64,000 nt of DNA, from NCBI GenBank assembly GCA_903834465.1, contig CAILJB010000114.1, forward strand, positions 18,040 to 82,039. The letters are read 5' to 3'. This document shows, in pieces, positions 20,579 through 29,407 of the stretch. The translations under genes and the position numbers were made by a program. Positions within the stretch are counted from its first letter, which is position 1; every line of letters starts with the position of its first letter. A model generated the notes under the pieces. The model did no database searches. It was given only the letters and a program-made list of their open reading frames with translations, and had not been told where the DNA came from. This stretch comes from an uncultured Pseudomonadota bacterium (GTDB lineage Bacteria > Pseudomonadota > Gammaproteobacteria > Methylococcales > Methylomonadaceae).

Positions 20579-21502
20579 ATGGACAAATTAACCAGTATGA
20601 AAGTGTTTGAGCGGGTCGCAAAAGCCGGCAGTTTTGTCGGTGGCGCACGCGAATTAGGGATTTCTCGGGCGATGGCAACTAAACACATCATGCACCTTGA
20701 AGCAGATTTAAGAACCCGTTTATTTAATCGTACCACACGCAGTTTAAGCCTAACGGATATGGGACTGTCATATTTAGAACGCTGTTCGCAAGTGTTGCTT
20801 GATATTGAAGACATGGAATCTGCCATTACGCATTTGCAAACAGAGCCGCGTGGCACATTAAAAATCAGTGCGCCTCCGGTCATTGGTGCGACACATATCA
20901 CGAGAGCAGTGGCAGAGTTTTTAAAAATTTACCCTGACTTAACGGTAGAAATGATTTTACAAAGTAGTCATGGCGATTTAATTGATGACGGCATCGATAT
21001 TGCGATTTATTTAGGTGATTTGGATGACACCAGTATGGTAGCGCGAAAATTAGCCAGTTCATCAATGATAGTCTGTGGTTCACCGGATTATTTAGCGCAG
21101 CACGGCGTACCACAAACGCCTGAAGATTTAGTCAACCACAGTTGTTTGGTAAATTGGGCAAGTGCGCCACAAGACAAATGGAAATTCAAAACCGATACTG
21201 GTTACACGACCATTAACGTGACGGGGCGGATGCAATCAAATGTCGCAGAGGCTAATCGAGTCGCAGCCATAAATGGATTGGGATTAGTCGTTTTAGCCAC
21301 TTATGTGGTGCGACGTGACATCGAAAAAGGTAAATTAAAAACCGTATTGGAAAATTATGCCTTGCCGCCGCTCGATATTCATGCGGTATATCCACATCGA
21401 AAATATTTATCCGCAAAAGTGCGTTGTTTTTTAGACTTTTTACAACAATGGTTAGAGCCGCATGTATCAATTTCCTGGGCAAGAGAAATTCAGGTGGGAT
21501 AA
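20579..21502 (+). CDS. LysR-family transcriptional regulator
   Basis: A 307-residue regulator. The winged HTH occupies residues 1-60 (MKVFERVAKAGSFVGGAREL, then LEADLRTRLFNRTTRSLSLT), followed by a periplasmic-binding-like effector domain (about 90-295). It belongs to the large CrgA/DmlR-like group whose N-terminus reads MDKLxSMKVFxRVxxxGSF. The effector and target are unknown. It is divergent from the penicillin-binding protein gene, which is therefore the most likely target besides itself (inference from LysR habits). Confidence 0.9.
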   Translation: MDKLTSMKVFERVAKAGSFVGGARELGISRAMATKHIMHLEADLRTRLFNRTTRSLSLTDMGLSYLERCSQVLLDIEDMESAITHLQTEPRGTLKISAPPVIGATHITRAVAEFLKIYPDLTVEMILQSSHGDLIDDGIDIAIYLGDLDDTSMVARKLASSSMIVCGSPDYLAQHGVPQTPEDLVNHSCLVNWASAPQDKWKFKTDTGYTTINVTGRMQSNVAEANRVAAINGLGLVVLATYVVRRDIEKGKLKTVLENYALPPLDIHAVYPHRKYLSAKVRCFLDFLQQWLEPHVSISWAREIQVG

Positions 21503-21632
21503 GCATTCTTATACATTATTGAGACTAAAATAAATAATAAAAATGCCTTAAATCTAATTATCTAAACTGACACGCGTATGTAACCAGTTTAAATTTCTTG
21601 TGCGGTAGCGTAGTATTCTCAAACTACAGGCA

Positions 21633-21659
21633 TAAAGATTTACTTTGTTATGCCGATAA
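21633..21659 (+). promoter_or_regulatory. sigma-28 (FliA) promoter of the 985-residue repeat protein
   Basis: It reads TAAAGATT-N11-GCCGATAA, 15 of 16 positions identical to the FliA consensus TAAAGTTT-N11-GCCGATAA and with exact spacing. Transcription would start near 21666, giving a leader of about 47 bases before the ATG at 21713. It also rules out the further upstream in-frame ATG at 21650, which falls inside the promoter. Confidence 0.8.
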
Positions 21660-21712
21660 ACAAATTAGCATTAGATTTATCATATTTTATTTTTCACCTC
21701 GAGGATTTAAAA

Positions 21713-24670
21713 ATGGCCACAACAGCATTTGCACTCGCTGCAACTACAGATATTAGTACCGTTACTCCCGCTATGTTTGCAAAATTCACCACTGCTGATT
21801 TCGCAGTGTTGACTAAAACACAAGCTGCCGGTCTAACTTCCGATTTATTAGCAACTTTGACCGTTAAAACAGTCGGTTATCTCACAAGTCAATTGAAAAA
21901 TATTGATCCTAGTGCTTTAGTAGGTATTTCAACAAAAGTTATTCCAAGTTTGGCTGTTGCATCTTTAACAACCGATCAATTGAACGGGTTAGATCTAACA
22001 CAAATCACAGCATTAACATCCACTCAAGTAGCAACATTGACTAAAACTCAATTGATAGCTTTAGATGGCGACCATTTAGGTGCATTGTCAATAGGCACTG
22101 CAAAAGTTCCAGGCGGGATAGCAGGTTTGAAAGTTAATTTATTGACTTCAGACAGCATCGGTTTATTAACACCAACCGAAGTCGCCGCTTTAACGCCCAC
22201 ACAAATTGGTCTTGTGGGTTCAGCACAAGCTATCGGTTTAACAGCCGATCAAGTCGCAGCACTGACAACAACACAGGCTGCTTCTTTTCCATCTAAATCT
22301 ATAGCTCAACTTCCTACAGATATTGTGGCAATTTTGAGCAATACATTCCTTTCTGCCCTTCCTGCTAAAACGTTTGGTGCATTAACCACCACACAATTAG
22401 CGGCAATTACTTCCGACCAAGCACCAGCCATTACCGCTGGACAAGTGGGCGCATTAACGTCTGCAAAAGTGGCGGCATTAACATCAGATGATATTGGAGC
22501 ATTAAGCACCGCTGCAATTGCCGGTTTCAATAAAACAAATATGGCAGGCTTAACGCTTTCTTATTTAACAGGCGATGGCGAACTCGCTGCATTGAAACCT
22601 GCACAATTTGGTTATTTAAGTACCACGTCTATAGCCGCCATAGGTTCAGATGGTGCCGCGTTATTAACGCCACAAGCAATGACCGCACTGACATCGGCAC
22701 AAGTACACGCCATAGCATCAGCATCGTTAATTGCCATTGACCCACTTTCTATTGCGGGTCTGACGGCAAAAAATATTCTTGGTTTGGATTCGACGCAAAT
22801 GTCTTTGTTGACTTCAGATCAAGCGGCGGCATTAATGCCAGCGCAGGCTAAAGCATTGACGGCAACACAAGTTGCAAATTTAACATCCGATGATGTTGTA
22901 GCGTTACAACCTACCACGTTGAAAGCCATTACAGTAGCAGCAGCCCCTTCGCTTAAAGTGGCAGCATTTGCCGCAATGGCTGCAGAACAAATTGTAGCAC
23001 TTACCCCCGCGCAAATAGCGGTATTGACAACATCCGCAACAGGTCAGTTAGCCCAATTCGGTGCAGACCAAGCAGCAGCATTATTGCCTGCTCAAGTTGC
23101 TAAATTGTCATCTGCTCAAACAAGCAGTTTAACAACAACCGCTGTTGCGTCATTAGATCCAACCGTAATCAAAGGCTTAAACTTAGTTGGACTTAATGCC
23201 GCTGATATTGCTGTATTAACAGCAGATCAAGCTCCGTTCTTCACTGGCGCGACAAATCAGATTGGTGGTTTAACATCAATACAATCCGCCGCGTTAACAG
23301 GTAGTGTCATTGATGCAATGAAACCTGCAGCATTCAAAGGTTTAACAGCAGGTATCACTACAGGTGCCATTCATAATTTGAGTAGTTCTGCTGTCCCCTC
23401 TATTACATCCGCACAACTCGCAGCGTTATCAACTGACCAACTTAAATCATTAACACAAGCTCAAGTAGCTTTATTGAGTTCAGATGCAACCTCATGGGTA
23501 ACTGATACAAAAGGCTATGTCACGTTGGTAGGTAGCACGCCTTCCACAACTACTGCGGGTATTGAAACATCTGGAACTGTTACAGGTTTAACCGCCGCAA
23601 CTGTCATTACGGCAAGTAAATCGGCAGTAAATATTACGGGGAGTGCTTCGGCTGACACCATTACGGGTAGTTCTGGTGCGGATACCATTGCGTCTGGTGG
23701 AGGTTCTGACAGCATTTCCGCTGGCGCAGGCAACGACATCATCACTTTGACAGGCTCAACGGAAGCGTTGTTACTTGGCTCAACTATCGCAGGTGGGGAT
23801 GGCACTGATACATTAGTATTAGGCTCAGCAGCCACTGATTTCGTCGCAGCTGGTTTTGCTCATGTCACGGGTATCGAAACCCTACAATTGACAGGCATTA
23901 GCACTGTAGTATTAGGCACAGCTGGCTCGACAGCAGGTATTACAACCCTTGTAGCAGGTGCTGGTAATACTTCGATTTCAAGTGATAGTGCTTTAACTAT
24001 TGACGGCACAAGTATCGGAGCAAATACATTAACTTTATTGGGTTCAGGTGCGCTTACTGTTACTACACCAGGTGGCGTGACATCAATCGATGGTAGTGCT
24101 GCAACAGGCGTATTAACCCTAACAGGCGGTACAGCTACTACGGCGATTAAAGGTGGTACTGCTGCCGACGTTATTACTGTCGCAGATGGTATTGCGTCAA
24201 CGGTCACAGGTGGAACAGGAGCGGATGCAATTACGTTGGGATCATCTCACACGCATGCCGTTAACCTTGTAATAGCAAGTGGTGATTCACTTATTGCAAC
24301 GCCTGACGTTATTACCAATTATGTAAAATCTGTCGACAAAATTGCACCTGATGGCACAGCGGCAATAGTGGGCGTTCAAACTACAGGTACAGGCGCAGCA
24401 GGTGCTGGTGTTGCAACTATTATATCAGGTGTTGCTACCTTCAACGCCGCTGATACTACATTTGCTCAGCATTTAACTGCAGTTGAAGCCGCATTACACG
24501 GTACTGGTGCTGCTGCCCATTCTACTGTAATTTGGCAAGAAGGTTCTAATGCGTATATCTACTCTTCAGAGGGGACAACCACATCTGCTACTGCTGACTC
24601 ATTAGTTGAATTAGTTGGCGTGACAATGACATCGTTCACAGTTGCTTCTGGTGTACTTACAATTGCGTAA
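21713..24670 (+). CDS. octapeptide-repeat protein with RTX-like C-terminal region (paralog 1)
   Basis: A 985-residue protein without cysteine. Residues about 15-590 are a long run of eight-residue repeats of the form xLTxxQhx (for example ALTSTQVA, TLTKTQLI). A tryptophan-containing linker (near 594) leads to a short glycine/aspartate cluster (about 643-680: GSSGADTI, SAGAGNDI), then a beta-rich, Gly/Thr-rich C-terminus. No signal peptide is seen. The Gly-Asp motifs and C-terminal position suggest type I secretion (family knowledge plus inference). The start is fixed by a GAGG ribosome site at 21701 and by the sigma-28 promoter just upstream. Function unknown; adhesin, surface layer or extracellular matrix protein are options. 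Confidence 0.82.
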   Translation: MATTAFALAATTDISTVTPAMFAKFTTADFAVLTKTQAAGLTSDLLATLTVKTVGYLTSQLKNIDPSALVGISTKVIPSLAVASLTTDQLNGLDLTQITALTSTQVATLTKTQLIALDGDHLGALSIGTAKVPGGIAGLKVNLLTSDSIGLLTPTEVAALTPTQIGLVGSAQAIGLTADQVAALTTTQAASFPSKSIAQLPTDIVAILSNTFLSALPAKTFGALTTTQLAAITSDQAPAITAGQVGALTSAKVAALTSDDIGALSTAAIAGFNKTNMAGLTLSYLTGDGELAALKPAQFGYLSTTSIAAIGSDGAALLTPQAMTALTSAQVHAIASASLIAIDPLSIAGLTAKNILGLDSTQMSLLTSDQAAALMPAQAKALTATQVANLTSDDVVALQPTTLKAITVAAAPSLKVAAFAAMAAEQIVALTPAQIAVLTTSATGQLAQFGADQAAALLPAQVAKLSSAQTSSLTTTAVASLDPTVIKGLNLVGLNAADIAVLTADQAPFFTGATNQIGGLTSIQSAALTGSVIDAMKPAAFKGLTAGITTGAIHNLSSSAVPSITSAQLAALSTDQLKSLTQAQVALLSSDATSWVTDTKGYVTLVGSTPSTTTAGIETSGTVTGLTAATVITASKSAVNITGSASADTITGSSGADTIASGGGSDSISAGAGNDIITLTGSTEALLLGSTIAGGDGTDTLVLGSAATDFVAAGFAHVTGIETLQLTGISTVVLGTAGSTAGITTLVAGAGNTSISSDSALTIDGTSIGANTLTLLGSGALTVTTPGGVTSIDGSAATGVLTLTGGTATTAIKGGTAADVITVADGIASTVTGGTGADAITLGSSHTHAVNLVIASGDSLIATPDVITNYVKSVDKIAPDGTAAIVGVQTTGTGAAGAGVATIISGVATFNAADTTFAQHLTAVEAALHGTGAAAHSTVIWQEGSNAYIYSSEGTTTSATADSLVELVGVTMTSFTVASGVLTIA

Positions 24671-24710
24671 TTTGTAAAGCGGGGAAAAATATCGCCCGTT
24701 TAAAATGAGA

Positions 24711-24742
24711 AAGCCCCACTTTCCGAAAGGATGGTGGGGCTT
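24711..24742. terminator. bidirectional terminator between repeat protein and ubiD
   Basis: A 9-bp stem, AAGCCCCAC with GTGGGGCTT, has a 14-base loop and is followed by TCTTC on the plus strand; on the minus strand it is followed by TCTCATTTT. It lies between convergent genes. Confidence 0.8.
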
Positions 24743-24748
24743 CTTCAA

Positions 24749-26206
24749 TTACAACATCCCCCAAATATCATTCACCCTCTGAATAATGTCAGGTGACATG
24801 GTAATTGTTCTGCCCCACTCTCGATTGGTTTCGCCCGCCCATTTATTCGTGGCATCAAAACCCACTTTTGAACCCAATCCCGAAACGGGTGAGGCAAAAT
24901 CTAAATAATCAATCGGCGTATTTTCTAAAATCGTTAAATCCCGCGCCGGATCCATGCGCGTGGTAATTGCCCAAATTACATCCTGCCAATCCCGCACGTT
25001 AATATCATCATCCACGACAATCACAAATTTGGTGTACATAAATTGCCGCAAAAACGACCACGTTCCGAGCATCACCCGTTTAGCATGACCGGCATATTGT
25101 TTTTTCATACTAATCACCGCCATGCGATACGAACAACCTTCGGGTGGCAAATAAAAATCAATAATTTCAGGGAACTGCTTTTGCAAAATAGGGATAAACA
25201 CCTCATTCAACGCCACGCCTAAAATTGCAGGCTCATCCGGTGGGCGACCGGTGTAAGTGCTGTGATAAATCGGATTGGTGCGTTCGGTAATTGTTTCAAT
25301 CGTAAATACCGGAAAATCACTCACTTCGTTGTAATAACCAGTATGATCGCCATAAGGCCCTTCAGGGGCGGTTTCATTGGGATAAATAAAACCTTCTAAA
25401 ACAATTTCCGCGCTGGCAGGCACTTGTAAATTATTACTCAAACAATCAGCAAGTTCGGTTTTACTGCCTCGCAATAAACCGGCAAACGCATATTCTGAAA
25501 GTGAATCGGGAACAGGTGTAACGGCAGCTAAAATCGTCGCAGGGTCTGCGCCCAACACAACGGTCACAGGAAAAGGTTCATTGGGATGCACGTCTTGCCA
25601 TTCTTTGAAGTCCAACGCGCCGCCACGATGCGCGAGCCAACGCATAATTGTTTTATTTTTACCCAACACTTGTTGACGATAAACACCCATATTTTGCCGT
25701 TCTTTATTTGGACCTTTGGTAATTACCAACGCCCAAGTAATCAGCGGTGCAACATCACCTGGCCAACAATGTTGAATCGGATAACGTCCTAAATCAATTT
25801 CATCGCCACGCAAGACATTTTCCTGACACGGCGGATTTTTTATGATTTTGGGCGACATATTTAACACTTGCTTGAACACGGGGATTTTTTCCATCGCGTC
25901 ACGAAAACCTTTTGGCGGTTCGGGTTCTTTTAAATATGCGAGTAAATGCCCAATTTCGCGCAAGGCACTGACCGAATCTGCACCCATGCCCATTGCGACG
26001 CGGTGCGGTGTGCCAAATAAATTGCCAAGCAACGGCACGTTATAACCTTTCGGACGTTCAAACAATAATGCTGCGCCCTGTTGTTTAAGCGTGCGATCAC
26101 AAATTTCAGTGATTTCTAAATAGGGATCTGCCTGATAATTTGTGCGTTTGAGTTCGCCTTGTTTTTCGAGTTGCTGAATAAAATCGCGTAGGTCGCGGTA
26201 TTGCAT
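24749..26206 (-). CDS. ubiD: 4-hydroxy-3-polyprenylbenzoate decarboxylase
   Basis: A 485-residue prenylated-FMN-dependent decarboxylase of ubiquinone synthesis. It begins [19 protein letters not shown], the typical UbiD start, and contains the cofactor and active-site stretch [14 protein letters not shown]. Full length for the family. It needs UbiX for its cofactor; ubiX is not in the window. Single gene, flanked by stem-loops on both sides. Confidence 0.95.
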   Translation of the reverse strand: MQYRDLRDFIQQLEKQGELKRTNYQADPYLEITEICDRTLKQQGAALLFERPKGYNVPLLGNLFGTPHRVAMGMGADSVSALREIGHLLAYLKEPEPPKGFRDAMEKIPVFKQVLNMSPKIIKNPPCQENVLRGDEIDLGRYPIQHCWPGDVAPLITWALVITKGPNKERQNMGVYRQQVLGKNKTIMRWLAHRGGALDFKEWQDVHPNEPFPVTVVLGADPATILAAVTPVPDSLSEYAFAGLLRGSKTELADCLSNNLQVPASAEIVLEGFIYPNETAPEGPYGDHTGYYNEVSDFPVFTIETITERTNPIYHSTYTGRPPDEPAILGVALNEVFIPILQKQFPEIIDFYLPPEGCSYRMAVISMKKQYAGHAKRVMLGTWSFLRQFMYTKFVIVVDDDINVRDWQDVIWAITTRMDPARDLTILENTPIDYLDFASPVSGLGSKVGFDATNKWAGETNREWGRTITMSPDIIQRVNDIWGML

Positions 26207-26285
26207 AGTTGAATTTTGAAGAATAGATGCTAGAAAGTAGCCTATTGTAACGCGGTTTTAAACTGAATCTATTTTGTCGTGCGTC

Positions 26286-26320
26286 AACATCCTTCCAAAT
26301 CGCAACTTAGGAAGGATGTT
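26286..26320. terminator. stem-loop downstream of the Ser/Asn-rich protein gene
   Basis: An 11-bp perfect stem, AACATCCTTCC with GGAAGGATGTT, and a 13-base loop. The T-run (AATTTTT) follows it on the plus strand. On the minus strand, where the 26334-26975 gene ends, the trailing sequence is not T-rich, so termination in that direction is less certain. Confidence 0.55.
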
Positions 26321-26333
26321 AATTTTTGTGAAT

Positions 26334-26975
26334 TTACGCGACTGCAGAAAAAAGAGAACCTAAACCGCCTTGAAATGAATTACCGTTCGCAGTATTAGCC
26401 GACAACTGTTTTAAAAAATCTTGTAGACTTGTGCCTGAAGACGACGTTGAACCGCCTAATGATTGAACGAGATTGGTAAAATCTGTTTGCAATGGACTAC
26501 TGTTTCCCGTGTTATTACTAAGTGAACTTATCAAATTTTGTAGATTTGCACTGGGATTGTTATACGCGCTTTGTACATTATTAGCAGCCTGCACACCACC
26601 ACTATTATCATTATCGCCATCACTGTCAGTAGATGATGATTGTTGCGTGGTGTTGTTACCTTGAGTTAATACTTGGTATAAATCATGCAGAAAAGTTTGC
26701 AAGGCTCTACTTGTATTTGATGATACAGCAGATGATGAGCCAGTGACTGCCGAAGTCTGAGTGCTGCTAACACCTGAAACATTTAAGCCCAAACCTTGTA
26801 ACGATTGGATAGCGTTTTGCATAAACGCGCCAACGGTACTCCCAGCCCCGCTTGCGCTTGATGAACCAGATCCATCATTATCGCCATCACGATCCGCTCT
26901 TGATTGCGTGCTGATGCTCTGAATATTTTGAGTCAAATACAACGACGATTGTGAACTAATTGCTGAAGTTGTCAT
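26334..26975 (-). CDS. Ser/Asn/Gln-rich protein with two DxDGDxD calcium-type motifs
   Basis: A 213-residue, low-complexity, Ser/Gln/Asn-rich protein not assigned to a family. Two acidic motifs resembling calcium-binding loops are visible: DRDGDNDGSGSS near residue 28 and DSDGDNDNSGG near 117. Repeated helical-looking blocks (AIQSLQGLGL, LQTFLHDLYQVLTQG, LQDFLKQLSANT) separate them. No signal peptide or cysteine. A GAGG ribosome site lies 9 bases before the ATG. It is divergent from the EF-hand gene at 27241 and has its own sigma-28 promoter, so both probably belong to the motility regulon. Confidence 0.75.
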   Translation of the reverse strand: MTTSAISSQSSLYLTQNIQSISTQSRADRDGDNDGSGSSSASGAGSTVGAFMQNAIQSLQGLGLNVSGVSSTQTSAVTGSSSAVSSNTSRALQTFLHDLYQVLTQGNNTTQQSSSTDSDGDNDNSGGVQAANNVQSAYNNPSANLQNLISSLSNNTGNSSPLQTDFTNLVQSLGGSTSSSGTSLQDFLKQLSANTANGNSFQGGLGSLFSAVA

Positions 26976-27058
26976 AATCTTTTACCTCAATTGATGAGTA
27001 TTAGTAATTAAATTACCGTATTTACAGAATTTTTAATACTTTAAAACCCCGCGCTTTG

Positions 27059-27085
27059 GTGTCGGCATAAGTTATATAAACTTTA
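27059..27085 (-). promoter_or_regulatory. sigma-28 (FliA) promoter of the Ser/Asn-rich protein gene
   Basis: On the minus strand it reads TAAAGTTT-N11-GCCGACAC. The -35 is a perfect match to the FliA consensus, the -10 is 6 of 8, and the spacing is exact. The leader to the ATG at 26975 would be about 75 bases. Confidence 0.72.
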
Positions 27086-27123
27086 ATTAAAAAGACATAT
27101 TAAAATTATTTATCACTCTGCAC

Positions 27124-27150
27124 TACAGTTTTTATTATGTGCGCCGATAA
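27124..27150 (+). promoter_or_regulatory. sigma-28 (FliA) promoter of the EF-hand protein gene
   Basis: It reads TACAGTTT-N11-GCCGATAA, 15 of 16 positions identical to the FliA consensus with exact spacing. It lies back to back with the opposing sigma-28 promoter; the two -35 boxes are 38 bp apart. The leader to the ATG at 27241 would be about 85 bases. Confidence 0.8.
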
Positions 27151-27240
27151 CTACCCTCGTTAGTTTATGGTTAATACAGAACGACTATAAATTGATTATG
27201 AAAGAAGCATTTAATTTAAATAAAACAAGAGGAAAGAAAA

Positions 27241-27645
27241 ATGAGTATGTCGATTTCGGGTATGAACGCAAATATGCCTACAATAATGTCGGGAGCAAGC
27301 TCTCGAATGTCACCTAATCAAAAAATGACAAATCTATTTCAACAAATGGATAGCAACAATTCGGGTTTGATTACGCAAGCACAATTTGCACAAACTTTTC
27401 AAAATGCAAATCCACCGGTTGCTTTCAAAGATATGGGAGCCGATTCTGTTTTTAACTCGTTAAATCAAAATGGCTCGAATGGCGTTTCTAAACAAGATTT
27501 TGTTGATGGTATGACAAAACTAATGGCGCAAGTTCGTAATCAAAATTCTAATAACGAAACATCTTCTTCTCCGGCTCAAACGATTTCTAACAGCCGTTCA
27601 TCATTTGATGCAATTTTAGGTAATTACATCAATACACACGCTTAA
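27241..27645 (+). CDS. small EF-hand-like calcium-binding protein
   Basis: A 134-residue protein rich in Met, Asn, Ser and Gln. Two EF-hand-like units are visible: LFQQMDSNNSGLITQAQF (about residues 36-53) and VFNSLNQNGSNGVSKQDF (about 76-93). In both, the loop position-12 glutamate is replaced by Gln or Asp, and the second loop starts with Asn, so calcium affinity may be weak. No signal peptide is seen. A strong AGAGGAAAG ribosome site precedes the ATG. It is divergent from the 213-residue calcium-motif protein and driven by a near-perfect sigma-28 promoter. Function unknown. It ends 3 bases before the convergent apbE stop. Confidence 0.8.
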   Translation: MSMSISGMNANMPTIMSGASSRMSPNQKMTNLFQQMDSNNSGLITQAQFAQTFQNANPPVAFKDMGADSVFNSLNQNGSNGVSKQDFVDGMTKLMAQVRNQNSNNETSSSPAQTISNSRSSFDAILGNYINTHA

Positions 27646-27648
27646 TTT

Positions 27649-28560
27649 TTATTTTGGAGGGAAGATTGAAACATTGCCACCTTGTCTTCCCTCGTTATCC
27701 ATCCAAATATGTTTAATGCCTAATTGATTGAGCCATTCAATTCCGTCCAAACCTTTCAACATAGCAATTGTGGCAATACTTCCCGCAAATAAACATTGTT
27801 CGGTAAGAATGCTCACTGACGATAAGCCACGCACAGACCAGCCACTTTTAGGATTTAAGATATGGCAATAACGTTTGCCATCAATTTCGATAAATCGTTC
27901 ATAATCCCCGCTGGTTGCTAATGCACCGCGTTCTATTTCAACAGTTGCCATCGGTACATCTGGATTTCTGGGATGACAAATACCAATTTGCCAAGGTTCT
28001 TTATTTGGATGTGAACCGATTACAACAATATCACCGCCTAAATCGATTAAACCGTGTTTAATCCCTAGCGATAGACAAAGTTCCCCCGCACGATCCGCCG
28101 CATATTCTTTACCAATTCCCCCAAAATCTATTTCCATATTCGGAATGGGAAAGCTCAAACGAGGCGATTGCCAATAGATTTTGTCCAAACCAATAAATGG
28201 CAACAATTCGTCAATAGCCGTTTGTTCAGGTAAACGTAATGTCGAAAAATCCCAAACTTTACGCAAAATCCCCGCTGTAATATCAAACAAACCATCACTT
28301 TTTTCATAACAAGTATGAGCATAATCCAACAAACATGCCGTTTCTTCATCTACATCAATAGCCGTACCCTGTTGAGCAGCGTGGTTTATTTTGTATAAAA
28401 AACTGTCTGTGCGGTATCGAGAATAACGCGCTTCAATCCTAAGAAGTTCTTGAATAACCAAATAGGAAATATTTTCGGCATCAGCGGAATTAGAAACATA
28501 TAAATGCAAATAACAATTCGTTCCCATCGCCGTAAATGGCACACTATACAATTTAAGCAT
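27649..28560 (-). CDS. apbE: FAD:protein FMN transferase, ApbE family, without export signal
   Basis: A 303-residue flavin transferase that links FMN from FAD to a Thr of target proteins. The family core is clear: YSRYRTDSFLYKIN, the motif DFGGIGKEYAADRAG (about residues 158-172), HGLIDLGGDIVVIG, and TSGDYERFIEIDGKRY. The start at 28560 is chosen because homology begins at MLKLYSVPFTAMGT; the open frame runs 24 codons further upstream without similarity. No lipobox or signal peptide is visible, unlike the usual exported lipoprotein ApbE. It is divergent from a two-component system across 157 bp. Confidence 0.88.
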   Translation of the reverse strand: MLKLYSVPFTAMGTNCYLHLYVSNSADAENISYLVIQELLRIEARYSRYRTDSFLYKINHAAQQGTAIDVDEETACLLDYAHTCYEKSDGLFDITAGILRKVWDFSTLRLPEQTAIDELLPFIGLDKIYWQSPRLSFPIPNMEIDFGGIGKEYAADRAGELCLSLGIKHGLIDLGGDIVVIGSHPNKEPWQIGICHPRNPDVPMATVEIERGALATSGDYERFIEIDGKRYCHILNPKSGWSVRGLSSVSILTEQCLFAGSIATIAMLKGLDGIEWLNQLGIKHIWMDNEGRQGGNVSIFPPK

Positions 28561-28717
28561 GGTGAATATTAAACCTCCAAATTTGAAAATGCGGATAAAA
28601 GTAAGTTTTATGTTACAAATATTTCGTGTCAACTAAGCTCATATATTGGATTTTAAAAGCTAAATACTAGAAAATGGTAAGTTGTAACGCTGTTTTAGAT
28701 TGGATTTCATTTTATTT

Positions 28718-29407
28718 ATGTTGACGCACAAACCTGTTCTTAAAAATTTGAATTTGCTTTTTATCGATGACAACATTGAAGTCAGTGCTGGAGCCTATCA
28801 ACTTTTATCGAAATATTTTAAAGAGATGTATCTTGCCAGCAATGTTGAAAACGCGCTCAGATTCTACCTCAAAAAAGATATAGACATTATTATTAGTGAC
28901 ATCAAAATGCCAAATGATGATGGTCTGTCATTCGTCGAAAAAATTCGCAAAAATGATAATCTCGTCGCCATTATTATTTTGACGGCTTTTACTGATACGG
29001 ATTATTTATTACGGGCAGCAAATTTACAAATCGATGCGTATATTACAAAACCACTAAACTTTCAAAAACTCAACACTGCACTAGAAGCGGCAATCAAACG
29101 CCTAGAATGGAAGTTGCAACCGATTACAATTAGCGAAGAAACCTTTTATCACTCCGCACAAAAAAAATTGATTGTAAAAAACGAAGACATCAGTTTAGGA
29201 CATAAAGAATGTTTATTACTAGAATTGTTACTGTTTAATAAAAATCGCATCATCCCCAAAAACGAAATCAATGATGTCGTTTGGAATAATCAAGAAATGA
29301 CCGATGCCGCGTTGAAAAATCTACTCAGTGAATTGCGTAAAAAATTGCAATGTGATGTGATTAAAAATCAACCGGCTCGCGGTTGGTATATCGAAATTTG
29401 CTTATGA
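28718..29407 (+). CDS. response regulator with C-terminal winged-helix DNA-binding domain
   Basis: A 229-residue regulator. In the receiver domain (about 8-122), the acidic pair is in LLFIDDN, the phospho-acceptor Asp in IIISDIKMP, the Thr in IILTAFTD, and the Lys in YITKPLN. The C-terminal region (about 135-229) is OmpR/PhoB-like, with LGHKECLLLELLLFNKNRII and a recognition-helix region ALKNLLSELRKKL. An in-frame TTG six codons upstream exists; the ATG is preferred. The stop overlaps the kinase start by 4 bases (ATGA). Confidence 0.9.
   Translation: MLTHKPVLKNLNLLFIDDNIEVSAGAYQLLSKYFKEMYLASNVENALRFYLKKDIDIIISDIKMPNDDGLSFVEKIRKNDNLVAIIILTAFTDTDYLLRAANLQIDAYITKPLNFQKLNTALEAAIKRLEWKLQPITISEETFYHSAQKKLIVKNEDISLGHKECLLLELLLFNKNRIIPKNEINDVVWNNQEMTDAALKNLLSELRKKLQCDVIKNQPARGWYIEICL

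Noticed and set aside
21650..21712. 21-codon N-terminal extension of the 985-residue repeat protein
   Set aside because: The ATG lies inside the sigma-28 promoter; a ribosome site precedes the next ATG at 21713.
23515..24207. Two Val/Pro-rich minus-strand frames opposite the repeat protein C-terminus
   Set aside because: Composition is explained by the Gly/Thr-rich codons of the sense gene; no start signals.
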